Of a stretch of DNA of 64,000 nucleotides, positions 22,318-33,700 are shown piece after piece. This stretch comes from Aphelocoma coerulescens. Taxonomy: Eukaryota; Chordata; Aves; Passeriformes; Corvidae. Within the stretch, counting starts at the first letter, position 1; each line of letters starts with the position of its first letter. The stretch spans positions 25,129,967-25,193,966 of the forward strand of contig NC_091022.1 in the NCBI RefSeq assembly GCF_041296385.1, read 5' to 3'. The position numbers were made by a program, and so were the translations under genes. The notes below the pieces were generated by a model. It saw only the letters and a program-made list of their open reading frames with translations. It was not told the DNA's origin and searched no databases.

Positions 22318-24626
22318 GGGCAGAATGGTTTGCAGCAGCCTCCTCATTCCTAAGGGGGAGCTCCAAGCGCTTCTGACAGCTACAGCCCAGTTACAGGACA
22401 ATGACAATACAGTCCCTGGTGTGGAGTTCTGAGAGTCTTTGTTTCTTCTAAAGGCTGCTTCCTGTGAATATATTTAAATGATCTCTATTCACAGTTTCTA
22501 TAGCTTTCTGCTGTTTCTGCATCTTGAGTAATTCAGTCTAGTGGCAACTCTGGACTTTTTTACCATGCAATTTATTTTTCCTTCTTCATTCTCATCTAGA
22601 ACAGGCAGATCTACCTTATCATCAGACCATAGGAAAATTCACAGAGCATCTAATCTTTATGGGGTGCAACCATGTGCTCTCTTTTGACTCCATCCAGTAT
22701 TCCTGCACAGTAGTTTACCCTTTAATAAAGTTTTGTATGTTCAATGTTCAGAGCAGACCCCACTGGAATTAGGGTTCTAGTCCAGGCAAACCTGCCCAAC
22801 ATGATGTTCTGGAGCTGGGAACAGAAGTTACCCAGTGTGGGACCATTCAGCGGAGGACACACACATCCATCTAGGCAGAGTTCAAACCCTCTTGCTTTCA
22901 GGTATGTTTCCCCAAGGAACTGAGAATTTTAGGGAAGACATCATGAACAGGAGACTCTGCTGCCAAGGTAGGGGAATGCAGAGAGGTGCCCCACTCTGCA
23001 AATAAGTCAACATTAAGCACTGGCTTTGAGTCAAGTTTCCTGCCCCATCCTTTATTTCAAGTCTGTGATGATGTGTACAGACAAAGCCTAACACCAGAGA
23101 GCAGAGACTATTCTTGGACTTCTCTCACACTACTGCATCTTTAGTTCTTCTCCAGGGCTCACAACAGCCAATAAATTAATAGTTTCACAATTTCCAGTTG
23201 AAACACTTTTTATGGGAAGATGATACTTTCAGCTAAATGAAAATGGCTGAAGACAGTGTCTGCTTCCCTGAGTGGAAAGTTTCTTTGTCAGAAACAGAGG
23301 AATGATACACCTCAGCTGTTCTGCTATAGTTTGCTTGTTTTTTCTCTTTTGCTATTTTTTTTTGGTTGGTTTTAGTAAAAAATTTCCAGCTCCAGCCTGT
23401 TACAGTGTTTACTGCTCTTCCCTGCACCATGTTGACTTTTCTCCCCCTGCCAAAGTGCTTCTTAAACCTCCTCTGAATATATGCTCTTCCTGGTGGTGTT
23501 TAACAGCCTTTTCTTCCTCTTTCCCCCATTGTTATTTAAGACGATGCTTTTATGGCTCAACAGATTCCAAGAAGCATTTAGGATAAATGCTCTGTCAAAG
23601 AACGCTTATGCACAGTTGAGCCATATTATGTTCTATATGAATCACTGTGGATGTTTCCCAAACAAGGTTAGATCAGCCAGATTTTCCAACTAGATTACAC
23701 ACAGCTTTTTCAGACATGGCCTACTACCTCTGCCATTAATCCTCCTCATTGAGACTCACCTCGGTTTTGGACCATGTCATGTCTGCCCACCAGGGACAGG
23801 AGCATGCTGCTAACACTTTCTCCTAATGAGGATAACAATCCTATGACAGAGTAGCCTTGGCCAAATTTTATCTGCAGAATGTAGGGGAAAGGCTGATTTT
23901 GCAAAGCTATATGGTCTCTCACCATCCCTCATGGTTTTATTGTCTGTGATTTCTTCAGACAGAGACCTCATTTAAATGGCCAGGAAAAAGAAAAGTCTGC
24001 AGGATGAAGGAAGTCTGTTTCACCAACTAAGGACAATTTTGTGCCATGTTTTATTTTATACTAATGAAGATTGCCAAGAGCCTCTTGATCAGTCCTTCTT
24101 GCCTGCTTTACTTGACCAGATAGATGGAGAAGCTCGGGAATACTGAATTGCTCTCTACCTGCCCAAAACAGTTTCCAAGGTGCATCTGCTACATTAAATG
24201 TGGTCCTTCAGGAAAAACTGAAATTCCACCTGAAGAACAGCAGCCTGACAGAGAGGTCTGCAATGGAGAAGCAACAAAAACCCCCATGGAGAGTAAAAGG
24301 AAAAACAGCTCTGGGGGGAAATGAGCTGAATGGAGATGTTTCTTTAAAGAAACCATGGCACTTCTGAGCTGGTATAATGAAGCAGCTGTGATATAAATAA
24401 TGTCCCCAAGTGGAAAAAACCCACAAAAAACCCAGCCATTCAGGCTCCATATGTTTCCAAACTCACACAATGGATGCTTTACAATGAACTTTTTGTCGGG
24501 AAATTGGGTGGGACAGGGAGGTTCCTCACCCACCTCCTATACTTAAGCAATAATCTTGCTTAGTCACAGAAAAAGGGAAAGAAAAAAGGAGAGAAAATGA
24601 TTAATAATCTGTGGGCAGCTGCTTAC

Positions 24627-24717
24627 TTTCCAATTGGTTGTCCAGGAGGGGTGTGCTCCACTTCAAATCCTGCTTGTCTCAGTACATCAATCACAGTGTT
24701 GTTACCCAGGAAGTGAC
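24627..24717 (-). CDS. Internal coding exon (91 nt) of the same unidentified minus-strand gene
   Basis: On the minus strand a pyrimidine-rich tract ending CTGTATTTTAG precedes GTCACTTCC, and the exon ends at GGAAA with donor GTAAGC. It holds two bases, 29 codons and two bases: phase 1 on entry, phase 2 on exit. The peptide begins [14 protein letters not shown], continues [10 protein letters not shown] and ends GQPIG. The pattern of a hydrophobic strand, LRQAGFEVE and a Pro/Gly loop looks like part of a folded alpha/beta domain, though I cannot name it. NNT is a possible N-glycosylation sequon if the segment is extracellular. The exit phase fits the exon at 3180-3449: joining them creates one new codon, AA plus T (Asn), and no stop. 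The upstream exon, with a phase-1 donor, was not found with confidence; one weak possibility near 26.3 kb was rejected. Confidence 0.72.
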
Positions 24718-27700
24718 CTAAAATACAGGTAGAAAATAGCACTGTCAATCAAACTACTACTCTCACTCACTTGAGATCCTCCTGTTGGAACAGCAGGTTT
24801 GGGAGGCAAGGGTACCAAAAACTAGACCAGAGGAAGGGACAGCATACAGCCCAAACACTTTCTTCTTCCATCTTATTTACCCCTCCCTCCCCTCACATGG
24901 CCAAGGGACTGGGTGGATAATAGAAAACCTAGATGGGTTGCTAGTCTTGCCTTCCACCGTGGCCATTTTTAGTATGTACACTGATAAAATAAACTTCCAA
25001 CATGGATGTCAGAATAACCCTGCAGTGGCAAAAGGATATTACTAGGGCTTTAACTCATGAAATAGAACAACTTACAACCCTGGCCATCACTGTTCATGGA
25101 CATCTCCTAATGAAGAGACTCTGAAGCTGCTGTACTGCATGTTCAGCACTTGTCTGACTAAAACCACAGTGATTCAGGAATTGCCTCATCAGCCATTCAG
25201 CCACCTGCACAGCAGGGCTGGGAGGAGCTGGGATGGTAACCTTATCTCTCCCAAAACATGAAGATTTAGTCCTGTAATTCAGGGCTCTTTGTTAGAAGTG
25301 TAAAGGTCACATTCCTATTCACAGAAGTAACAAAGAGCTCAGTAAGTACTGCCGCATGTACAGGCCTTGAAAGAGTTTACTTAAGGGAGTCCCATATACT
25401 TGAAGTCTGAACCAAATCCCACCAGAGTCAATGGGAGCCCTCAAAGGGCTTTGGGCACAGACTCAATAAGGCAGTGTAATCCAGCCAAAGCTTTCAACTT
25501 ATTGTCAGAGCTCACACTGTTTGCAAGAGGGGTTGGATATATAAAGGAGGGAAGCAAGAAGTCCACAAACAGGTTTATTAAAATCCATGTAGTACTGTAA
25601 CCTGTCTCCAACTGCAGCCACGACTGACACTGAGGAAGGACAGAACTATCTTCCTGTTATATCCATTAGCTTCCAGCTCTGCAGGGCTGGGAGACCCCCA
25701 TTTACACCCTGGTCATTGCATCTCACTGCCAGCACTGAGCAGACCAATTCACCAGGAATGTGCTCCAGCCTCCATGTGCCCTGTGCCATCTTGGAGCAGG
25801 GAGTTCCACCCCGGTGCTGGGTGTGAGAACTCACTCCTCTGGTTTGCTGCTGGTGCTGGGAGAGTGTGTGCTTGCCTTAAGCACAGTGAAAGTGTTTGCA
25901 GGAGATGTTTCTGACAGCCCGGCTCCACGGCAGAGCCAAGTGCTTTGCACTGAAAACACCAAGGCAGGCAAGACGTGCCTGAGTCCCTCTCCACAGACAC
26001 CGCTGTGTGCAGCCACCAGCAGAGCCACCCTCGGGATTCTGCACCCACACTGCACAAAGTCCTGATGAATTTGAGAGCATTCAGCCCCCAGGATTTGCTC
26101 AGCCTGTATCTCTCTGCTCCCGCTGCCAACAAGGGCGCTAACTCGCCTCAGTTGTTGGAACGATACAGCTGTATGGCTTTGAGTGCAACTTGCAAGTGCT
26201 GGTAAGAGCTTTTAGCCAAAAGACATTTCTTTAAATGATTAAATGTACATTTGCAGAGCCCTAGCGTGTTCCAGGATTCCTCCACTTCCTTTTAAGAAAA
26301 TTCAAAATTTGATTTTCCCCTTACTAACTTACTTAAAACAAAAGCCAAAGCAGCAAAGAACAGTCCCAAAAATGTGTTATACACCCTCAGAGATTCAAGA
26401 AATGAGACATTTGTGAATGATTAACTGGATTTGATCATATCCTGTTTTTTTATGCAGTGGCCAAGGCAAACAAAGGTCCCCATTCTGTCACTGGCAAAGT
26501 GACACTGAGGAACCAAAGTCAAAGGTATCAGAGTCCGAGACATTTCCGAGTCCCCTCTATTTTCCCTGAACCAGAGTCTTAAATGCCAAATGATTTTGTA
26601 ATGTAAATAATTGTCCTGAATCCAGCAAATCTTTGACACCATGACAGCACAAGAGAAACCAATTTTAACTCTTTTAAACCCATAGAAAAAAGTAACTATG
26701 CAAAAGCTCTGGCTCCTCATCCACACAATGGTAGGTCTGTCAACAATGTCAGCTCCTCAGCAGAGCCTGCAAGTCCCTTCAGGTGATGGATGAAGACCAA
26801 AAGGAGACTCTTCCTGGAGATCCCATTCCTGCCCTCTGTGTGGATACCATGCTGAAAGCTGCCAGCCCCTGGGACTGGTGATCTGCTGTGCAGCATGGCA
26901 ATAAGGCTTGCTCTTTTAATTTTGCCTTTCCTAACTGGAAGGAACACCAGCTTCCATTAAAAACCCCTCAACTTCATATTCCTGAATAAATTAAAATCAT
27001 CATTACAAATTTCCATGTGAACATCATAGTTATTTCATTGTATGTCTACAAACCAATACATGCTAAAATATTAGAGACAATTAAGCTCAACATCAGTGAA
27101 AAACATCAAATCCCTGCCTCTGGCTGCCCATATGTGCAAATGGAGTACGTAGGAATTGTCGTGTTTTTATTTCTAGATAGAAAATAAATGAGCTTTATAG
27201 ATATATATGCATGTGTGTGCATGCAAGCTTCTGCTAAAAGATTTAAAAAAATTTCTCTTCCTGGCCTGGGAAAAACCTCAAGAAAGTATAACTACCAAAA
27301 ATTTAGTGCATCTAGAGACATATCAGACAGGTTAGAGAGACAGGGGAATGATCTTGCATTTGCATCACTATTCCCTCTTCAGTCTAAACCTGAATAAACC
27401 ATTCCTGGAGTATTAACCAAATTTATCTTGACAGCTGATGAAAACTGGATCGGAGAGGTCAGAACATCAGCTGTCCTGGGAAATCCATGGAAGTGGAAAA
27501 GGAGAGAAAGCAGACATAAAAGATTTTCTAGATAGGGACCTGAAGAGAAAGTCTGTACTTGGGCACGGAGATATGCAGAGCAGCCACCCCTAACAGATTA
27601 AAAAAGCCCAGGTGTGGATGCAATCCTTCCACCCTCTGAGGATAAGGAGGTACTCATGGCATTTGCTTGAGGACAAGACCCAGTGCTAAACACAGTCATT

Positions 27701-30700
27701 TTGTAGTTTGAACACAAATACAGTGGAGTGGTCAGTGTGGCTGCTGCACTTCAGAGGGGGTTTCTTATGAAACTTGATGAGGCCAAGATTATTCTCCTTT
27801 CGCTCATGTCTTGTTTTTTTTGAGACAGAGGATCTGGAGACAGTGGAGGAACACATTATACAGTGTGGTTGCTAACATTAATCACAGACCTTCCATCTCT
27901 GCTTTGCTTTTTTATTTTTAATTAAGAACTGTGCTTTGGACTACACAAAGCAGATCCATGTAATGTGTTTCCTTATCTCCCCAAGGTTTCATTTTTCACT
28001 GAAGAAAGAATAAACCATAAATTTGGGGTTTTTTTACTAAAAAACATTTAAAAAAATACATGAAATACACATGGTTTCCTTAAAGCACGTCCATGCTCAA
28101 ACACACCGCTGAAAGAATGAATTTTCTTCCTTTCTTAGTGGAATATCCTGAGGCAGAAAGAAAGACACTTCTCAGCCAACTCTTGACAGCCATGTATTTT
28201 CTAATTGACCACATAAACTAAAGCTCTTCTTTTCCATTTCAGGCATCCTAGTGACCCTCATCAATAACCTAAGCATCAGGTTGCATCCCTCAAAAGTCAG
28301 ATGAACTTGGGTGTTCCTACACAGAAAAATTATAACTGTGTTTTGATGACAGAAGCAGAAAAAAAGTTTTTAAGCAAATGTTATGTACTTTATCTAGGTT
28401 TAGAGATCTACTACAAATTACTCTGTCTATTCGTTTCACAGTTCTTTGTTCCATGGCTTAGAAGGATAGTGGGGTACAAAGGAGCAGGAGATAATTCCCT
28501 CACAAAGGACCTCCATTGCCAGAGCCTTTGAAGTTGTGCTAAAAAAGCCTTGCTAGCCCATTAGCTGACACACAGCAGAAATCTGAACTGTTTCCATGCA
28601 CACTACAAGCAGAGCTATTTTCTGCACAATTAGTCATAAAAAGGGCCAATGTAAACTGTGTCGGGAGGTCTCAATTCTTTACATTCTCCACACAGTGAAT
28701 CAGACATTATGTATAACGTTTCGTTGCCATTTAGACCTTGGGCTGCTCTGCAATCAGGAGGCGGCAGCCTCTATTCTTCCTTCTCCCTCGATGCTGATTC
28801 TCAAGCCCCTTGGCAGCACCACAATGTTTATGGTAGGAAGGCTTCACAAGAATTAGTGTAGGGAAAAATGCAAAGGGCTGAGAGTTGCCCCCCTCACAGT
28901 TGGGGCAAATACTTTGTGGTTCCTTTGCCTGCTGCCTCCAAAACTGCATCTCCATTTCTCTTATTCTCACAATGGTCAAACTGAGTATTTTGGAAGCTGA
29001 ATGATGAATTTGTTAAGATGAGGCTGTAGTAAGGAGCTACAGCAAACACTTCAGGCAATGACTTTTATCTGAATTTGCTAATTTCTCCACTATAGCATTC
29101 CAGTCTGACCCCGCGGTCTCTGGGAAACAGCAGGAATTTACTGGGAACCACATGCCATCCCACATTACCCTCTCCTGACATTACAGATGTCCCAGACCCA
29201 TGATGGGGAATCAGTTTTGTGGATAAACCCTCCACATTTTTAATTCCCTTTCGCTCGTTGTCCAGCACCTTTCTTTGCTAATAAATAACATGCTTTAAAA
29301 ACTGGAGGCTCTTCAGCCTTTCCATGGTGACCCAGGTTTAAACCATTATCACTGCCACACAATTGCTCCTCTTTGTTCTTGAACCACTTTCTTCCTTAAA
29401 ATCTCACTCTAGTGGTAAGGATGGTCTTGAATAAGTACCTTGAATGCACTTTGACAAGGAGCAAGTGCTGCATTTGTGCAGATCTTGCTCTAGCACTGAG
29501 TACCCCTCTGATGTGAAGTGCCTTATCAAGGAAGGACACCAGGTAATGGATTAGGTGGGTGATATGCAGCACCTAGGCATGAATATAATGTTAGGAGTGC
29601 CTGAATATTTTGGTTTTAAATTTTACTGATAACACAAACAAAATTTGTGCTTGTGGGGATCCAACAGGGGAATTTTCTGGAAATGGCTTGAAGGACCCCA
29701 ATCTACCCCAGTTAGTATGAAATAATGAGAGCCACACCATGCCAGAGGATGAGACATGCAGCCCTACCACACCAGACCAGATCTAGCAAAAGCTCCCTAG
29801 AGGCTGGTATTCAGGTTTGAAACAAGAGCTCTGTGGGCTGTCCAAAGGAAAAGGGACTATCAAAGACCCCACCTTCCAGAAAAGTCTGTCACGCCAGGTT
29901 GCTGGCTTTTGCTCTGCTTCAAGACACGATTTTGCACTTGGAAATAGCAGCATTATGCAAAAAGCTGTGAAGGAGAGCTGGAGATGCAGGGAACGAGCTT
30001 TCCTCCTCCCCTGCTTGGCAGGAGTATCCGAGCCCAAAGCATGCCTTAAAAAATACTTTGCACAAGCCACGTGCAATGGTCTTGTAAAGCAGGCTTTCAT
30101 CATAGACTCCTTACATCATGCCACCCCTTCTCCAAGCAGATGGAGAAATCATTTTCCCTCTCGTTTGATGTTGTTATTCTATGCAGTTGTGAGGAACTGA
30201 CTCATAGCCACTCTTGGACAGTCACGGGAACCAGAGCAGTAACACATGAAAGCCAAAGCGTGCAGCATTTCCAAGGTCCAGCAACCCTCCCATGGCTCCC
30301 CTTCATTCTTTTCTTGCATGTAATCACCTCTCTCTCCTCTCACCCGAGTGCACTTACAGAACAAGCTCTGGAGAAAGGCCACACCGTAGCCAGAGGGAGA
30401 ATGGAGCGACCAGGGGCCAAAAGTTGAGGGGGTTATTCCAGATTGACGCCAGGCTAATAGAGCACAGATTTGTGCTTCCCTGGGGTGTCTCTGAGATCTG
30501 CAGTGCAATTCTATACTTGGAGCATCTCAATCTGAAGGACAGACAGATTCCCACAGACTTCTATTTCCTTGCTCCCCCCAAATATAATAAATTCCCCCCA
30601 TGTCTCTCTGTTTCTTATCTTTCCTTCTGAGCAGCCCTCCTGTTAAAGGTAAGGAGCTGTTGTTGAGGCACTCAAATGCCACACCATGGAAATCCTTCTC

Positions 30701-33700
30701 TAGAAGCAGCCTGGAGTGCAATGCACAGTCCTCAACAGGCTCAGCATGAGGTGGGACAGAGTTTACCAGTTTGGAACTGGCTCCTTGCTGGTACAGCGCT
30801 CTGTTTCCAGACTCAATGCAGGGCCATAATGTGAGCTCAGCAACTCAGTTCTCTGCTGTCTTCGAAGTCTTGGAGCACTTTCCCTAGCAGACTTGCCCTA
30901 AACATATGTGGGAAACAATAAAATGACTTTTTTTTTAAAAAAAAGAAAAGCTCAATTTTCTTCCAAGTCTAAACCAGCTGTTTCACTTGGGTTAAGAAAA
31001 ACAACACAAGCAAGAGCTGAAGTGAGGTCACCTCCCAAGCATCTCCTCTGGCCTCTGTGTGAGTTTGTAGCTGCCTCAGACATTTCCAAATGAAGTGACT
31101 GGTCTGTGCTAGTGAGTCTCACTGGAGAGGATGGCACCTCCACAGAGCAATTCATTCCAACATCTCAAATACCAGGTTTGGGAAGAACATGAGCCCTCTG
31201 TGCAAGTCTCTCCCCATGGACCATGTGAGCTTAAGGAGCTCCTTTAGCCTTGCTGTCTATCAGACATGGCATGGTGGCCTGCCAAGCCACCCTGCAATTG
31301 CCCAAAAGCTCCTGAACACTGCACACAGCCCATCCTTCTTGCACACCATTCCCTTTTCTGCCCTGTCCCCCACCTTTCTTGTCATGCCAGAGTTTGCATG
31401 GGACAGGGAGCTGTGTATGTTTGTGCTTTGGTTGGTTATAGGGCCATTTGGGCTATTTCATATTCTTGCTTTGCTTATGTGGCAGTTACGAGCAGTTTTC
31501 CACAGAGAGCAGGTCCAACAGAGGATGACTCTTTCAGTGTATCTTCTTAAAGAAAACATAGGATCCCTTGAGAATCAAACAACAAAGCCTGAAGATTTGA
31601 AGTGTTCATTCTGTAAAATGTATTGGTTATGTTTGCTGGTATAAGAAATATGTAGTAGGAAAATTGTGTGGGCAGGGTTGAAATAAAAGTTTCATTTACC
31701 TTGTCCCCAGGTTTTACTGTGAGTAAAGGCAGGGCTTGCTCAGTCTGAGATACTGCATGGAGCACAGTTATTGGCATTTCCCCCCCTAGCAGAATGCCAT
31801 GACCAGATGTGATTTTCTTTTAAAATTGTTTTTATTTTATTTTTTTTAAGGTGCATGCTCCTCACTGAACTATATTGTTGGGAAAATACCTTTCTACATG
31901 AGGTTGTGACTGGAGGTGTGTGCAGTCATGGAGCTGTGTGACAGGAAACATGCCTCTGTGTCCCTCATGGGATCCTCTCCAATGGACAGGCTCAAAATAC
32001 AAAATCTTATGAACTTTACCGTGTCTAACACTGTGGCAGAAGAAAAGGAGACAAGTCTGAGGAAAATCTAGAGAAAACCCAGCATCTCTAAGAGTCTTCC
32101 TAGGGTGCTGGAGGCATCTTTGGGATCATCAGATCCCCCAAGTGCAGACAGTCTGGTGTGAAACGCGCTGTCTTAACATTCTTTGCTGGTTGTCATCAAC
32201 GCCTCAAGCAGTGAGGAAATTGGTGAGGAAATGCAGCCTCTTTTTTTACCCAAGGTGCCTTATTAGTGCAGGTATAGCCTTGCTGAAATAGACAACCCTC
32301 TCCCACCTGAACCACAATTATCAGCTCTTTCCACGGAAGCTGCTGCCAGCCCCCTGGACAGCCAGCACAGGGCAAGCAGCCTCCGAGAGAAGTGTTTCAT
32401 ATCCCATCACAAATCCCCTGAGCCATCCCCAGCTAGTCTGGAATGCACATGGACCTGCCTGCCAAAGCCAGGCAAAGCTCGGGGTAGGGGGGAGAAACTA
32501 GATTCTGTAATTCCTGCCTCCTTTCTCAAGGAGGTAGCTGTGAACGTGGTACTAAAACACCTCAAGGACTGGGTGGAGTCTGAGCTCAGGGCAGCTTCGG
32601 GCCTTGGAAAGCTCCTCAGTCAGAGAAACAGCTTTTTGCATGCAGAGTATCTCTGATGAACTTGTGGAGGCATCTCTGAGGCCCAGCAAGGACTGGACCA
32701 TGTGGGACCTCAGCTGTTCTCAGCACAAAGCCAGTGTTATGAAATGCAGCAAAGGCAAAGGCTTCTGGCAGGTAATAAGGATTTAAGTGCATTTTAAGCA
32801 CTTAATGGTTTCTTATAGGAAACAAATATGGGTGAGGGCCATGGTCCATCACTACAGGCTCAGTAGTGAGCTGGACTGTTGAGTCTGTCCTTTTTTGGCC
32901 TCATGGATGCATTTGGCTCCGACAATATACTGTGTCCACAATGTAATCAAGCCTGGTGTGAAACAGCACTTCACTGTGTTTGCTTTGAACCTGCTTCCCC
33001 CAGTTCCTCTAGTTTGCACAAGACAGTTCTAAACTGAATTAAACAAAACTGTAGTCTTGCTCCCGTGTGAGATCAAACCATTCCAGGAAAGTTAGTTGGG
33101 GGCAATGTCTGTCGAATCTGTGAAATTACTTCAAAAGACTACAAGACGAGCTGTCATTTTCTGTTTGAAAAGCAGTTTGAAAACCACAAATCAAAGCTCC
33201 CAGTTGGCAGGAGACGGATCCTTGCTTGTTCTTTCTGGTTCTGACCTCTCAGTCGATTATTCTATAGACTACACTGCTTTCTTCATCTATTCCAGGACCC
33301 CCTTTCTGGTGGTTTATTTGGATTGGGGATGTCTCGTAAGTGAAAAACCTGGTGAAGCCTTAGCACAAAACACAGTGATTCTTCAGCAAATTGCCAGCCC
33401 CCTGGAGTTTATGGACACAGGACAAACTCCTTGCTGGAGGAGAGAGTACTGATGCTTCCTACCCTGTGGACACAGAAAAACAGAAACCTTTTCACCAGAC
33501 TTTTTAAAAAAGGAAACTCTTCAAGGAAACCAAAACTGAGCCTCCTTAGTCAGGATTTTTTGATCTATAAAAAACTTCACATTGTTAAGACTGGTTTGTG
33601 CTTTTCCCAGGAAAACCCAGCTGGCCACTGGATGTCACTGTTGTTGCAGAAAAACACCCCCGAAAGTTCACAAATGAGGCTGTGAGTACGCTGAGGTGTC

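Larger units (their letters stand above)
17431..24620. other. Intronic non-coding DNA with homopolymer tracts
   Basis: Contains a 20-base poly(A) at 20385-20404, a 9-base poly(C) at 21742-21750 and a 23-base poly(A) at 22295-22317. The poly(A) tracts are not preceded by a canonical AATAAA or a recognisable processed gene copy. The longest frame (19942-20433, minus) runs through the 20385 tract and is translated in part as poly-Phe, so it is not considered a gene. Confidence 0.4.
3450..24626 (-). other. Inferred 21.2-kb intron between the two coding exons
   Basis: Inferred from the matching phase-2 donor at 24626/24627 and phase-2 acceptor at 3449/3450. It runs from GTAAGC to TTTTGCAG on the minus strand. 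It contains the GC-rich tandem repeat, the telomere-like repeat, a 28-bp palindrome, a CR1 3' end and several homopolymers. An additional exon with phase 2 at both ends could be hidden in it. Transcript data would settle this. Confidence 0.5.

Noticed and set aside
26320..26410. Minus-strand frame with a hydrophobic stretch (NTFLGLFFAALAFVLS) ending at GTAAGT, in a phase compatible with the 24.7-kb exon
   Set aside because: The acceptor would have to be a GAG, and Phe/Leu-rich peptides arise easily from T-rich non-coding DNA. Phase agreement alone has a one-in-three chance.
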